DNA from: Natrinema altunense
GTDB lineage: Archaea > Halobacteriota > Halobacteria > Halobacteriales > Natrialbaceae
Reading direction: 5' to 3'
Length of the DNA: 64,000 nt
Assembly: GCF_000731985.1 (NCBI RefSeq)
Contig: NZ_JNCS01000005.1
Span: 1-64,000, forward strand
Below the pieces are notes generated by a model. It saw nothing but the letters and a program-made list of their open reading frames with translations, made no database searches and was not told the DNA's origin. The position numbers and the translations under genes are program-made. This document shows, in pieces, positions 16,216 to 26,374 of this stretch; position 1 is the first letter of the stretch; each line of letters begins with the position of its first letter.

Positions 16216-18720
16216 TCAGTGGTCCGCGTCGGTCCCCTCGGCGAGCAACGTCTCCATGACCTTTCGCTGGGCCGTCCGGAGGTGCTGGGAAAACGTGGCC
16301 GGCGAGATGTCCAACGTTTCGGCGACGTCTTCGCCGCTCTGTTCCCGCGGCCAGTCGAAAAAGCCGGCGCTGTAGGCCGTCTCGAGTACCTGCTGCTGTT
16401 TCTCCGTGAGCGAATCGAGGACGCGTGTCCGGAACTCCTCGGCGGTCCGGTCCTCGGCCCGGCGGGTTCGTTGGGCGAGTACCTCGAGCGTCGAGTCCGT
16501 CTCCGCCACCGTATCGATCACTCCGCGGACGTCGACGTCGGGGGGCAACTCGGCGGTACAGTGGAGTTCGCCGTCATCGATACGAACCGACCGTAGCCGT
16601 CCCCCTCGTTCCGCGAACAGTCCAGTCAGCGGCGGATCGCGGATCGTGACCTCGAACAGGGACCCGTCGTCGGTCGGCGTAATCGCCGAGACATCGGTGA
16701 CGGCATCGATCGCCGAGATAGCCGTTTCGAACGCCTCGGGATCGATCCCCTCGACGGACAGGAAGTGAATGAAGGCGTCCCCGTCTGCCGGTACCAGCCG
16801 CTCGATATCGATCGTACAGTCGCGACCGGCCGACGCCTCGATGAGCGGCGACTCGATCGCCGTCGCCCGGAACTCCACCTCCCGGACCACGTCGCTCATC
16901 AACGTCTTCTCCCGCTGGCGGGCGCTGATCGCGTGTCCAATGATCTCGCCGAGCCCTTCGAGGATCTCCCGTTCGTAGCCGTCGAACGCGTCCTTGCGTG
17001 CGGTGTAGACGTTGAGAACGCCGTACGACGAGTCGCCGTACGCGATGGGAACTGCGGCGCTGGACCGATAGCCTCGTTCGGTCGCCGCCGCCCGCCAGGG
17101 TTCGTAGTCCGGATCGGTCAGGACGTCCGTTTGGACCTGCAACTCGCCGGTCCGGACGGCCTCGCCGGTCGGTCCCTGTCCGGTCTCGCTCTCGTCGACC
17201 GTGATCGTGATCGAGTCGAGATAGCCCTCTTCGACGCCGGCGGCCGCCCGGGGTTCGATCGTCTTCGAGCCGCGGTCGATGCCGCCGATCCAGGCGAACC
17301 GGTAGGAGTCGGTCTCCGCGAGCCGGTCGCAGACGCGCTGTTCGATCTCCGATCGAGCGGAGAGTTCGATCACCGACCGGGTGATATCCGCCTGGACACG
17401 GTAGAGCTGGGTGATCGCCGCGAGCTGTTCCCGCTGGTGCTCGAGTTGGCGTTTTCGAGCCTTGCGTTCGCTGGTGTCCCGGATCACGCCGGCGATTCCG
17501 CTGAACTCGTCGGCAGCGGCGCGGTCGTCCCCGCCGAACTCCGTGGCGTCGCCGTCGTCCGGCGACAGCGTCGTGAATCTGACCTCCGCGGGGAACGTCT
17601 CGCCGTCGGACCGCCGAATCCGCGTGTCCATCGTCGCGACATCGCGGTTCCCGGCCGCCAGTCCGGAGCGCAACTGTTCGACGGTGCCCATCGATTCGTC
17701 GATCGTCGACATATGCGTGCGGAGTAGTTCCGAGCGGTCCCAGCCGGTCATCGAAACGAGCGCGTCGTTGACCAGCCGGAAGCGGTCGTTCTCGTCGAGG
17801 ACGTACGCGCCGTCCGGGATCGTCTCGAGGACCGTTTCGTATCGCTCGAGTTCCTGTTTCCGGCGCTTTCGCTCGGTGATGTCCATAATGAAGCCCTCGA
17901 GAGCGACCAGTTCGTCGTCGGGTCGGCCGGCGACGCCGTCGCCGTGATTGTCGTGCGTCGATGGGGACGGCCGTTCCCCGGTCGTTCCCCCGTCTCCCGT
18001 CGCGTAGACGGCTGCCCCCCGTTCTTCGACCCACTTTCGGGTGCCGTTCGCCGTCCGAATCCGGTACGTCACCCTGAACCGGTCGCCTCGCTCGAGTTGC
18101 TGACGAAGCGACTCGAGGGCGTCGGCACGGTCGTCGGGATGGACGATGTCCTCGCCCCAGGAGACGGGACCGTCGACGATCCGTGCCGGGTCGTACCCCA
18201 CCAACGGCTCGCAGTCGCCGCGGAGGAGGGTCATCGCCCAGTCCGATTTCGGTCGACACCGGTAGACGATGCCCGGCAGGTTGCCGATCAGCGTCGTGAG
18301 CTGTCGCTCCCGCTCCGCGAGTTCGGTTTCGGTGCGGTGATGCGTGACGGCGTTCTCGATGCGGGTCGCCAGCATGTCGGGTGGTTCCGCGGCCAGTGCG
18401 GTCGGAACGTACTCGGTGACGCCGACCGAAATCGCCTCGCTCGCGATTTCCTCGCTCCCGTCGTCGACGTAGAGGACGACCGGGAGGTCGGGCCGTCGCT
18501 CGCGGACGGTCGACAGCAGCGACACGCCGTCGGTGTTCGGCAGGTCGTAGGCACTGACGATACACTCGAGTCGCTCGTCCGCGTCGATCGCCTCGAGCGC
18601 CGCGGCCCTCGTCGTGGCCGTGCTGACGGCGAGCAGGTCGTCGTCAGGGAAGTCGTGGACGACGGCTTCGAGGGTCGCACTGTCACCGACGAGGAGCGCC
18701 CGGGCCAGGGCCTCGGTCAT
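16216..18720 (-). CDS. Multidomain sensor-regulator: receiver-like, PAS, GAF, bacterio-opsin activator HTH
   Basis: 834 residues resembling haloarchaeal Bat-type regulators. Order: receiver-like domain (1-125), PAS with PAC (about 135-270), second PAS (about 285-420), GAF (about 430-590), bacterio-opsin activator domain (about 600-765), and an HTH_10 at the end (SGEDVAETLDISPATFSQHL). The receiver seems unable to accept phosphate: where relatives have SDYDLP it reads SAYDLP at residue 57. It therefore probably responds to ligand or light through PAS/GAF and controls transcription directly. Target genes are not evident. Confidence 0.9.
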   Translation of the reverse strand: MTEALARALLVGDSATLEAVVHDFPDDDLLAVSTATTRAAALEAIDADERLECIVSAYDLPNTDGVSLLSTVRERRPDLPVVLYVDDGSEEIASEAISVGVTEYVPTALAAEPPDMLATRIENAVTHHRTETELAERERQLTTLIGNLPGIVYRCRPKSDWAMTLLRGDCEPLVGYDPARIVDGPVSWGEDIVHPDDRADALESLRQQLERGDRFRVTYRIRTANGTRKWVEERGAAVYATGDGGTTGERPSPSTHDNHGDGVAGRPDDELVALEGFIMDITERKRRKQELERYETVLETIPDGAYVLDENDRFRLVNDALVSMTGWDRSELLRTHMSTIDESMGTVEQLRSGLAAGNRDVATMDTRIRRSDGETFPAEVRFTTLSPDDGDATEFGGDDRAAADEFSGIAGVIRDTSERKARKRQLEHQREQLAAITQLYRVQADITRSVIELSARSEIEQRVCDRLAETDSYRFAWIGGIDRGSKTIEPRAAAGVEEGYLDSITITVDESETGQGPTGEAVRTGELQVQTDVLTDPDYEPWRAAATERGYRSSAAVPIAYGDSSYGVLNVYTARKDAFDGYEREILEGLGEIIGHAISARQREKTLMSDVVREVEFRATAIESPLIEASAGRDCTIDIERLVPADGDAFIHFLSVEGIDPEAFETAISAIDAVTDVSAITPTDDGSLFEVTIRDPPLTGLFAERGGRLRSVRIDDGELHCTAELPPDVDVRGVIDTVAETDSTLEVLAQRTRRAEDRTAEEFRTRVLDSLTEKQQQVLETAYSAGFFDWPREQSGEDVAETLDISPATFSQHLRTAQRKVMETLLAEGTDADH

Positions 18721-18787
18721 CGTGTCTCGTTCGATCGATGAATTTCCATTAGTAGTAAGCGTTTGTCCCTAACGAGGGAGTCATCGA

Positions 18788-19246
18788 CTATGTCACCGGG
18801 TACGTTCCCTCGAGACGCGTCCGCTCGAGGACGTGCCCTTCCGCCGCCGACTCGAGGTCGGCCGCGCTCGCGTCCGTGCCGAGGTCGAGCGTCGTATCCA
18901 GGGCGAGCAGTTCGAACCGGTAGGTGTGTTCCCTGTCCGGCGGGTTCGGGCCACCGTAGCCGTGATCGCCGTAGTCGTTCGTCCCCTCGGTCGCGTCGTC
19001 GGGATCCCACGCTTCCGGGATCGTCCCCGTCTCCGGCGGCACGTTCCAGACGATCCAGTGGTCCCACACCGTGCCGGCGGGCTCTTTGGCGTCGGGATCG
19101 TCGACGACCAGCGCGAGCGAGTCGGCGTCGTCCGGTACGCCGTCGATCTCGAGGGGTGGGTTGACATTCGTCTCCGTGTAGCCATACTCCTCCGGTATTC
19201 GTTCCCCGTCGTCGAATGCGGGGCTCTCGAGTGTGAGGTCTCCCAT
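18788..19246 (-). CDS. YbhB/YbcL family (PEBP-like) protein
   Basis: 152 residues of the phosphatidylethanolamine-binding/Raf kinase inhibitor-like fold. Key segments are the ligand-site block LALVVDDPDAKEPAGTVWDHWIVWNVPP and YGGPNPPDREHTYRFELLALD. Start MGDLTLESPAF at 19246 fits the family. No signal peptide. The cellular role of the bacterial and archaeal members is not settled. Confidence 0.92.
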   Translation of the reverse strand: MGDLTLESPAFDDGERIPEEYGYTETNVNPPLEIDGVPDDADSLALVVDDPDAKEPAGTVWDHWIVWNVPPETGTIPEAWDPDDATEGTNDYGDHGYGGPNPPDREHTYRFELLALDTTLDLGTDASAADLESAAEGHVLERTRLEGTYPVT

Positions 19247-19378
19247 GTTGCTCACGCTCCGTGTGCACCCGCTTGGAGCGGTCACCGCCGAGAGAGAAGA
19301 AACTTACACGCCGAGCCGGGAACGGCGGTGTCACTGGCTGCTGTGGCGCTCTCGATCGACGAGGCGGAGCGCGGTCGG

Positions 19379-19522
19379 CTACCGACGACCGACGAATATC
19401 GCGATCCCGAGGAGCAACAGCCCGACGCCCCACCACAGCGAATCGCCCGGGAGGAAGGCGAGCAGCAGCGTGACGAGACCCGACGTGATGAGGGACCACC
19501 CGACCGTCGTTCGGTATGTCAT
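19379..19522 (-). CDS. Small two-helix membrane protein (47 residues)
   Basis: Starts MTYRTTVGWSLITSG and ends AIFVGRR. Two hydrophobic segments (about 8-24 and 29-44) joined by PGDSLWW. Such short membrane proteins with an arginine end are common in haloarchaeal genomes. It sits between the YbhB-like gene and the divergent acetyltransferase. Too short for a family call. Confidence 0.55.
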   Translation of the reverse strand: MTYRTTVGWSLITSGLVTLLLAFLPGDSLWWGVGLLLLGIAIFVGRR

Positions 19523-19627
19523 ACCGCTAGCTTCTCGCCGAGGCGGTTGTGCGTTGTGCCGGTCCCTGCAACCTGACCGAGTCTCCAGAATCGAAACTGT
19601 TTCACTCGAAGTGACAGGGGATCATAC

Positions 19628-20155
19628 ATGGCAAACGAACTCACAATCCGTCGGTATCGACCTGACGACGGTCCCCGCGTTCGAGACCTCCACGAAACGG
19701 CCATGCGCGACGCCGACGCCTACGTCCCGGGCGTTCCGGACGACGACCTCGAGTCGGTCACGGAGACGTTTCTCGAGACCGGCGGCGAGTTTTTGGTCGG
19801 CGAACTCGCTGATCGGATCGTCGCGATGGGCGCGTTTCGACCGGTCGACGAATCAGAGTATATCGCGACGTTCGTTCCCGACCTCGTCGACGCGGCGGTC
19901 GAGGTGACTCGACTGCGCGTCGCTCCCGACGCACAGCGCCGCGGCTACGGACGGCAGATATATCGGGAACTCGAGGAGCGCGCCCGGTCGCGAGGGGTCG
20001 AACAGATCGTCCTCGATACGAGGGCGACCCAAACCGCGGCCCGGGGGCTGTACGACGCGGAAGGCTTCGACGCGGTGCGTCGCGAGCGATTCGACGACTT
20101 CGACGATCCCTTTGAACTGATCTTCTATCGGAAATCGATCGCCGACGATGGGTAA
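19628..20155 (+). CDS. GNAT family N-acetyltransferase
   Basis: 175 residues. The acetyl-CoA site reads VTRLRVAPDAQRRGYGRQIY (the Q/R-x-x-G-x-G/A loop), followed by ARSRGVEQIVLDT and AARGLYDAEGFDAV, all typical of GNAT enzymes. Substrate unknown. It ends 8 bp before the convergent mutS stop. Confidence 0.92.
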   Translation: MANELTIRRYRPDDGPRVRDLHETAMRDADAYVPGVPDDDLESVTETFLETGGEFLVGELADRIVAMGAFRPVDESEYIATFVPDLVDAAVEVTRLRVAPDAQRRGYGRQIYRELEERARSRGVEQIVLDTRATQTAARGLYDAEGFDAVRRERFDDFDDPFELIFYRKSIADDG

Positions 20156-20162
20156 GCCGTCG

Positions 20163-22874
20163 TCACTCCTCGAGCAACCGCTTCAGCCGATCGAGTTCGG
20201 TGAGCGCTTCGACGGGGGTGAGGTGGCCGAGATCGAGCGCCCGGAGCTCGGCGGCGACGTCGGTCGGTACGTCCCCACCGTCCGCGGTCGTGGCTCCCGT
20301 CGCACTCTCCGTCGGCTCGGACCCGGGATCGCCACGCGAGTCGACAGCGCTGGTGGCGTCCGTCTCGAGGTCCTCCTCGGCCGCGTCGGCGACCAGTTCT
20401 CGCGACCGGTCGACGACGGGGTCGGGGACGCCGGCCGCGGTCGCGACCTCGACGCCGTAGGAGCCCGTCGCCGCGCCGGGCGCGATTTCGTGGTGGAAGA
20501 CGACCTCGCCGTCGTCCTGATCGACCTCGAAATGGAGCGTGAACGCGGCCGCGAGGTCCTCGGCGAGTTCGGTCAACGGGTGATGGTGGGTGGCAAACAG
20601 CGTCGTCGCGCCGACCTCGTCGTGGAGGTGTTCGGTGATCGCCTGCGCGATGGCCATCCCGTCGGCGGTGGAGGTCCCCCGCCCCACCTCGTCCAACAGA
20701 ACGAGCGACCGCTCGTCGGCCTCCCGCAGGATGGTCGCGAGTTCGTCCATCTCGACCATGAACGTCGAGCGCCCGCCCGCGATATCGTCGCTGGCACCCA
20801 CGCGCGTGAAAACCCGTTCGACGGGCGTCAGCCTGGCCGCGCGAGCCGGGACGAAACTGCCGACCTGCGCGAGCAGGACGATCTGGGCGACCTGACGCAT
20901 GTAGGTCGACTTCCCCGACATGTTGGGGCCCGTAATCACGGCCAGCCTGCGGTCGCTCGTCAGGTGCGCGTCGTTGGGGACGAACGACTCCTGCGTGCGC
21001 TCGACGACCGGGTGGCGGCCGCCTTCGATATCGATGACGGGACCGGCTCGCCCGTCGTGCTCGAGCATCTCGGGCCGGCAGTAGTCGTACTGGGCCGCGA
21101 CGGTCGCAAGCGAGACGAGCGCGTCCAGCGTCGCGATCGCGTCGGCCAGCCGCTGGACGCGTTCGACCTCGGCGGCGACCTCGCGACGGACCTCGCAAAA
21201 CAGTTCGTACTCGCGCTCGTCGGCGCGTTGCTGGGCACCGACGATCTCGTCCTCGCGGTCCTTCAGCTTCGGCGTGACGAATCGCTCGGAGTTCTTCAAC
21301 GTCTGCCGGCGCTGATAGTTGTCGGGCACCGACTCGAGGTTCGGGTTCGTGACCTCGATGTAGTAGCCGTGGACCGAATTGTGGCCGACCTTCAGCGAGT
21401 CGATCCCCGTCCGCTCGCGCTCGCGCTCCTCGAGATCGTCGATCCACTGCTTGCCGTCTCGAGCGGTCCCGCGGAGGTCGTCGAGGGCGTCGTCGTACCC
21501 CGTTGCGATGATCCCGCCCTCGGTGATCTCGATCGGTGGCTCGTCGACGACGGCGTCCGCGATCAACTCGCGGACGTCCACGAGGGGGTCGAGGGCCTCG
21601 TACAGGTCCCGCAGGCGCTCACAGTCGGCGTCGGCCAGCAGGTCCCTGATCTCGGGCACGACCGCGAGCGTCTCGCGAAGCGAGCACAGGTCCCGCGCGT
21701 TGGCCCGCTCGCGAGAAATGCGGCCGATCAGCCGCTCGAGGTCGTAGACCTCCCGCAGCCGGTCGTGGAGTCGTTCCCGCCGCTGGACGGCGGACTTCAA
21801 CTCGGCGACCGCGTCGTGGCGCGCCTCGATCCGGGCGGGATCGAGCAGCGGCCGGCGGAGCCAGTTCCTGAGCGTGCGGCCACCGAGCGCGCTCGCGGTC
21901 TCGTCGAGGACGCCGACGAGCGTGGCGTCGTCCCGTCCGTGGACGGTCCGCGGTTCGAACAGTTCGAGGCTGCGGAGGGCGACGGCGTCCAACAGCAGGT
22001 ACTCGCGAGGATCGTAGCGGGTGAGTTGCGTGATGTACTCGAGGTGTGTGTCCGCGTCGCCCTCGACGACGGCCGCGACGCGTTCCGCGTCGGAGTCGCC
22101 GCGTTCGCCCTCGTGTTCGCCGCCGCGGACGTACTCGGCGTACGCGAGCAGCGCGCCGCAGGCCCGTCTTTCGGCGTCCCCGGCGAGCAGGGCGTCGGGG
22201 TTGCGAAAGTACGCGGAGAGGGTTTCCCTGGCCCGCTCGCGATCGAATGCGCGCGCGTCGAACGGCGTCACCATGCAGTCGTCGGGAACGGGGTCGGCGG
22301 GCGCGTCGGGGCCGACGACGGCCTCCGAGGGGTCGAACCGGCTCACCTCGTCGGCGATCGACTCGGTCGCGGTCGCGCTCGTCGCGTAGAAGTCGCCCGT
22401 CGATACGTCGAGCAGGGCGAGGCCGAGTCGCTCGTCGTCGCGTGCGATCGCCGCGACGAAGTTGTTGTCGTCGCCGGCCAGCAGTTCGTCCTCGGTGAGT
22501 GTCCCGGGCGTGATCACCCGCGTGACCGCGCGCTCGACCACGCCCGAGGTCTCGCCGGGCTCCTCGACCTGGTCCGCGACGGCGACGCGGTAACCGGCCT
22601 CGAGCAACTCCTCGATGTACGACTCGGCGTTGTCGATCGGAATGCCGGCCATCGGATACTCGCCGGTGCTGTCCTCGCGGCTGGTCAGCGCGATCTCGAG
22701 GAGGCGCGCGGTGCGCTCGGCCGCGCCACAGAACGTCTCGTAGAAGTCACCCACTTGAAAGAGCACGATCGCGTCGTCGTAGCGCGCACAGAGGTCGTGA
22801 TACTGCGCCATCATGGGCGTCAGCTCGTCGCGTTTCTCGGCCATCGCGTCCGGAGGGCCAAGCGCCGAATCCAT
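20163..22874 (-). CDS. mutS: DNA mismatch repair protein MutS
   Basis: 903-residue MutS1. The mismatch-recognition Phe-X-Glu is visible in [20 protein letters not shown], Walker A is [13 protein letters not shown], Walker B is [16 protein letters not shown], and the dimerisation helix-turn-helix is at the C-terminus ([15 protein letters not shown]). An acidic linker near residues 810-870 is longer than in bacteria. I chose [13 protein letters not shown] at 22874; [10 protein letters not shown] (ten residues later) is an alternative. Confidence 0.95.
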   Translation of the reverse strand: MDSALGPPDAMAEKRDELTPMMAQYHDLCARYDDAIVLFQVGDFYETFCGAAERTARLLEIALTSREDSTGEYPMAGIPIDNAESYIEELLEAGYRVAVADQVEEPGETSGVVERAVTRVITPGTLTEDELLAGDDNNFVAAIARDDERLGLALLDVSTGDFYATSATATESIADEVSRFDPSEAVVGPDAPADPVPDDCMVTPFDARAFDRERARETLSAYFRNPDALLAGDAERRACGALLAYAEYVRGGEHEGERGDSDAERVAAVVEGDADTHLEYITQLTRYDPREYLLLDAVALRSLELFEPRTVHGRDDATLVGVLDETASALGGRTLRNWLRRPLLDPARIEARHDAVAELKSAVQRRERLHDRLREVYDLERLIGRISRERANARDLCSLRETLAVVPEIRDLLADADCERLRDLYEALDPLVDVRELIADAVVDEPPIEITEGGIIATGYDDALDDLRGTARDGKQWIDDLEERERERTGIDSLKVGHNSVHGYYIEVTNPNLESVPDNYQRRQTLKNSERFVTPKLKDREDEIVGAQQRADEREYELFCEVRREVAAEVERVQRLADAIATLDALVSLATVAAQYDYCRPEMLEHDGRAGPVIDIEGGRHPVVERTQESFVPNDAHLTSDRRLAVITGPNMSGKSTYMRQVAQIVLLAQVGSFVPARAARLTPVERVFTRVGASDDIAGGRSTFMVEMDELATILREADERSLVLLDEVGRGTSTADGMAIAQAITEHLHDEVGATTLFATHHHPLTELAEDLAAAFTLHFEVDQDDGEVVFHHEIAPGAATGSYGVEVATAAGVPDPVVDRSRELVADAAEEDLETDATSAVDSRGDPGSEPTESATGATTADGGDVPTDVAAELRALDLGHLTPVEALTELDRLKRLLEE

Positions 22875-22996
22875 GCTCGAAAGCGGCCGCCCGACGCTCA
22901 AATACCTTGCTGGATCGGCCGTCCCACCGCCGGCTCGCGGCGGCGCGCTCCGGACTCGAGGGCGAGTCGCGGCCCGCGCCGGCCGACGACTGCCCG

Positions 22997-23335
22997 TCAG
23001 GCGTCTGTCTCGAAGTACAGGTCGGCATGCTTCGCACAGCCGGGATTGAACGCCGCGTCACAGGCCGGACAGCGGTCGTCGGCCGCGCGGTAGTCGGGGA
23101 CGGTGAGTGCGGTGCCACAGGCCCCACAGAGGACGGCCGGCTCGTCGAACCGGGCTCGAGGCCACGGCACTGCCTCGTGATCGGTCACGGCCTCGTGGCA
23201 GCGAAAACAGGGGAAGAAGTCCTCGCAGCAGGCGAACGTGAACGCGACCACGTCCTGATCGGTGTCGTAGTGGGCACACCGGGTTTCCGGACCGACATCG
23301 ATGCCGCGGACGGTGTGGTCGCCGATCGATTGCAC
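22997..23335 (-). CDS. CHY zinc-finger protein
   Basis: 112 residues with a CHY-type zinc domain: [44 protein letters not shown] and [15 protein letters not shown] provide the cysteine/histidine ligands. Archaeal members are short, cytoplasmic and of unknown role. It lies upstream of mutS on the same strand with a 120 bp gap, so it may be separately transcribed. Confidence 0.92.
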   Translation of the reverse strand: MQSIGDHTVRGIDVGPETRCAHYDTDQDVVAFTFACCEDFFPCFRCHEAVTDHEAVPWPRARFDEPAVLCGACGTALTVPDYRAADDRCPACDAAFNPGCAKHADLYFETDA

Positions 23336-23436
23336 GCGTGGCTCGAGGGTCGTGGGGTGCTTCGGTGTTGTGGTGGCGGCCAGCTTGGTGTCAGGGACCG
23401 GGGTTCAGTTTGTTCGATGGGGGACATCGCTCGAGT

Positions 23437-23487
23437 GCCCCCTAAGGGGGCAAGACAATTGCGCGGCGCGCGCTCTGTGCGCCGCGC
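23437..23487. terminator. Two adjacent hairpins
   Basis: 23437-23451 is a 15-bp perfect palindrome (gccccct, a, agggggc). 23461-23487 pairs gcgcggcgc with gcgccgcgc, the same stem core as the hairpin at 11837. They mark the border between core DNA and the lower-GC region to the right. 23336-23625 shows no convincing gene. Confidence 0.55.
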
Positions 23488-23590
23488 TAGCGAAAAGATG
23501 GACGGCCGATTCGAGATGTTAGAGCGGTGCTGCCCCACTGGTAGGATGTACTGGGACTCGACAACGGAGATTATCGGATCTGTCTACGAC

Positions 23591-23600
23591 GGTTTATAAA
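23591..23600 (+). promoter_or_regulatory. TATA box before the amber-interrupted small ORF
   Basis: ggtttataaa lies 26-35 nt upstream of the ATG at 23626, the normal spacing for a leaderless archaeal transcript. Confidence 0.6.
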
Positions 23601-23625
23601 CCAAGACGGGACCAGAGTCAGCGTC

Positions 23626-23790
23626 ATGCGACACCCACAAGATGACCTGTTGATCGTCTACGCACTCGTATAGCTCGCTCAAGACAATAAAACAACTCCG
23701 CGAGAAGAGGAAGCGCTAAACCTCGCGGCCAAAATTGCAGATCAACACGGGCTCACTGTTACTGACGTGATCGCCCAGCTTGAACTATAG
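23626..23790 (+). pseudogene. Small ORF with one in-frame amber codon
   Basis: From the ATG the frame reads MRHPQDDLLIVYALV, then TAG at 23671-23673, then continues for 38 sense codons (LAQDNKTTPREEEALNLAAK and on, ending TDVIAQLEL) to a second TAG at 23788. Both halves look like one helical 54-residue protein, and a TATA box sits at the right distance. Most likely a recent nonsense mutation; read-through is possible but unproven. No family recognised. Confidence 0.55.
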
Positions 23791-24005
23791 GGGCAAGACA
23801 AAGTTTGAATCAACCGCTTTAGCGCTCTTCTTCAAGTTAAAGCATACAGCATCTATTAGTCAACCGCATTAACTAATATCCTATCTTCAGAGACTAGCCG
23901 ATCAAATAATCAATCCTACTAATCATTCCCCTTTCATGTTCATTCATTTCGTCTATTGTGCCTTTTTCTGTATTTCTAAGCCAGATAATTTACTATTCAC
24001 CGTTT

Positions 24006-24349
24006 CTATATATTGTGCTGCGTTGAAACGCGCAGCAACGCCCCCAACACCCACATTTCCAGCCGATCAAACGACTTGTAGATCGTGCTGTAATCTGGCA
24101 ACTCGTCCCGATCTAAGCCAAGTACGTCACGAATCTCAGACATGTACTTCAACCGGTTCGGCGTTTCACGGTAGCTCTGGCCCTCTTCGAGCCGAAAACA
24201 GTGCAAAACGACGTGTACCCAGGGGCGAACCCGCCGCTGGCAGGTTCGCCCGCATGCTTCTTCAACGCTTGTTTGGCTAGGTCTCGACACTGTTCAACGA
24301 AGTCGAGGATATCGATCTCTATGTCAAGTTCGATTTCCTCGACTTCATC
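24006..24349 (-). pseudogene. IS5-type transposase remnant, frameshifted and truncated
   Basis: Reading leftward, one frame gives a helix ending LDFVEQCRDLAKQALKKHAG then PASGGFAP; after a one-base shift near 24222 the next frame gives WVHVVLHCFRLEEGQSYRET, LGLDRDELPDYSTIYKSFDR and stops at RVSTQHNI. This is the N-terminal third of a haloarchaeal IS5-group transposase; the DDE catalytic part is gone. No inverted ends were found. It lies in lower-GC DNA. Confidence 0.75.
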
Positions 24350-24436
24350 CTTCTAACCCGTGATATCAGCCGGTTAGATCGATATTCAACAGAGCACTAT
24401 AATAAATATTCAATTGGGAAAATTAGAAATACGCGA

Positions 24437-25165
24437 TCAATTTGGGAGTGTAATTTTCAAGGTGCCACCAGATTCTTCGTCCTCAATTTTAATTAAATCA
24501 GGATGTTTTGCCGATCTATAGAATTCTTCTCGGTTATCGTCGTCAGAAAGATAACTGCCAACTGTTCCGCCACTGGGGTCTTCGTCAATTGAGTCTGGGC
24601 TATTCTGCATTCCTGTTGAACCCAAATTACCTTGCTCAAATTCACAAAGATAGTAATAATAGTCCTGGTCCGGATTTCTATCTCTCGAGACACGAATCTC
24701 ACCGTTTTTGGGGCCGTGTGTAATTTCGATTTCGACAAAGCCTATCGGAGAGCCAGAGTCATCGAGAATGGTGACCTTAATCTTTTTGACTGCACTATCA
24801 GAATGTAACCAGAAATTGTCCAAATACCCCTCGTAGATTTCCCCATTCGCTATATACCCCTCGGTATCGCTATCTTCGGCTTTATCACCCTTTTGTAATT
24901 CGTGCCCGCTATAAGTGGGGGTGGTTATAGTATATTCCCAATCATTACTAATGGATTCTATGGTTATTTCGCCATGATCTGATGGACCACCACTTCCACT
25001 TCCACTTCCACCTCCACCTCCACCTCCATCTCCATCTCCACTTCCCGGTGGCCGCGTATATTCTGCTTTTGCTGTCCCATTCGCAGCGATTCCACCGGTA
25101 ATCCCAACTCCAACTGTCGCAATCGATCGAAGGACATTACGCCTTCGTTTTTCTTCATTACTCAT
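24437..25165 (-). CDS. Secreted protein with glycine-rich linker, unknown function
   Basis: 242 residues. The start MSNEEKRRRNVLRSIATVGV has an RRxxL-type twin-arginine signal ending near AKAEY; a glycine/serine linker follows (about 40-60), then an acidic domain with YYYYLCEFEQGNLGS near residue 168. Base composition is markedly more AT-rich than core neighbours, which suggests recent acquisition. No family recognised and only one cysteine, so no disulphide is expected. Confidence 0.7.
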   Translation of the reverse strand: MSNEEKRRRNVLRSIATVGVGITGGIAANGTAKAEYTRPPGSGDGDGGGGGGGSGSGSGGPSDHGEITIESISNDWEYTITTPTYSGHELQKGDKAEDSDTEGYIANGEIYEGYLDNFWLHSDSAVKKIKVTILDDSGSPIGFVEIEITHGPKNGEIRVSRDRNPDQDYYYYLCEFEQGNLGSTGMQNSPDSIDEDPSGGTVGSYLSDDDNREEFYRSAKHPDLIKIEDEESGGTLKITLPN

Positions 25166-25587
25166 CTGCGATTATTACATAATATCAGAGTTACAAATAT
25201 TTTCTGGTTATTTTGTATGGGGTAGAACTATCTCTCGTGTGTCTGAAGAGATTTTCTCCTTAGCCCTTTTCTTCGATACTCTCCCCCCCCCCCTCGGGGT
25301 CGCACGTCGACAGAATCTGTTTCCCTAATATGCACACGAGTTGCCGATCGTCGTGTGTGTATTCACCGTATTAATGTCTGGACCATTATGATGCTGTTGA
25401 GTCTGATGAGAAAATTTATAAACAAACATCGTTCGGATGATCTGAAAGACCGTGAATAGCATGTCGTGTTCACGGCTGCGTTGATACCGAAACCGATGCT
25501 CAGTGGAACAGTGGTTCGATATCAAAGATGAATAACTGTAATTCACCGATCCGGTAGGCCGGCCTCGAGCGGCCGACCACCAGTCAG
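25166..25587. other. Intergenic, AT-rich, no gene supported
   Basis: About 420 bp of low-GC DNA containing a nine-C run near 25286 and several short AT stretches. No ORF has plausible coding character. It separates the secreted protein from the winged-helix pair and may hold acquisition junctions. Confidence 0.5.
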
Positions 25588-25896
25588 TTAGCCGTCGTCC
25601 AACTCGAGGTCGTCTGCCTCGAGTTCGCCGTCGAGATACTGACGCCCGTTGTCGGTGATTCTGTATGGAGAGCCGTTCCCGGTCTCCGTTTTTTCGAGGA
25701 GACCCGCATCTGCTAACGTCGCCATTCGGCGCGAAAACGTACTCAGGCTCTTGTCCAACATCCCGAATTCGGTGACCAAATTGTAGTGGACCGCGCCGGG
25801 CTTCAGTGCCACCGGTTGGCCGTCGATGTCTAGATCCCGTAGAAACTCGAGGATCGCATCGTCGACTTCGTTCATCCACGGTACTCGGGGGCGCAT
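25588..25896 (-). CDS. Winged-helix DNA-binding protein, PhiH1-repressor-like
   Basis: 102 residues. Start MRPRVPWMNEVDDAILEFL fits the haloarchaeal phage-repressor-like family; the wing ends GSPYRITDNGRQYLDGELEAD. A TATA-like stretch (about 25918-25930) precedes the ATG at 25896. It is followed in tandem by a second winged-helix gene with the same acidic tail pattern (DGELEADDLELDD against EGELDAGSLEPDD), so the two look like diverged duplicates. Target unknown; the gas vesicle cluster is the nearest large operon. Confidence 0.85.
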   Translation of the reverse strand: MRPRVPWMNEVDDAILEFLRDLDIDGQPVALKPGAVHYNLVTEFGMLDKSLSTFSRRMATLADAGLLEKTETGNGSPYRITDNGRQYLDGELEADDLELDDG

Positions 25897-25938
25897 ACCA
25901 CTCTCTTCTGCTGGTCTAGTTGTAATTGCAAACGGAAC

Positions 25939-26205
25939 TCAGGAATCGTCTGGCTCGAGACTACCCGCGTCGAGTTCGCCCTCGAGATAGGCGTGACCGG
26001 CATCAGTGATCGTGTAGTAGCCGTCGTCGACTTTCTCGACGAACCCGTACTCAATGAGGACGCGGAGTCGCTCGTGAACGGTACTCTGTGATTTGTCGAT
26101 GTTCCGCGCAATGGCTGTGGGGCCGATCTCGAGACCCTTATCGAGAGCTTCGAGAATGAAATTATCCGTAGGGAGTTGCATCCATTCTCCCGGTTTTCTC
26201 ATCAT
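25939..26205 (-). CDS. Winged-helix DNA-binding protein, second of the pair
   Basis: 88 residues from MMRKPGEWMQLPTDNFILEA. The helix-turn-helix reads GPTAIARNIDKSQSTVHERL and the wing YYTITDAGHAYLEGELDA. The start is set at 26205 because family members begin a few residues before GEWM; the upstream sequence is not protein-like. It is transcribed toward, and ends 42 bp before, the companion gene. Confidence 0.82.
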   Translation of the reverse strand: MMRKPGEWMQLPTDNFILEALDKGLEIGPTAIARNIDKSQSTVHERLRVLIEYGFVEKVDDGYYTITDAGHAYLEGELDAGSLEPDDS

Positions 26206-26374
26206 CGTTGAAAGGATGAATCGACATTTAGTTGATTCGAACGCGCTTCTTTGTCGGATGATATTGTACGAGATGTCGGCCCAAATAGCCCGCATATTTA
26301 TTTTGGAGGAGATGTTACTGAGTAAGTAACGCGAGTCACACGCGGACCTGACTGTCCGTTGGTCCGTCGGAAAA

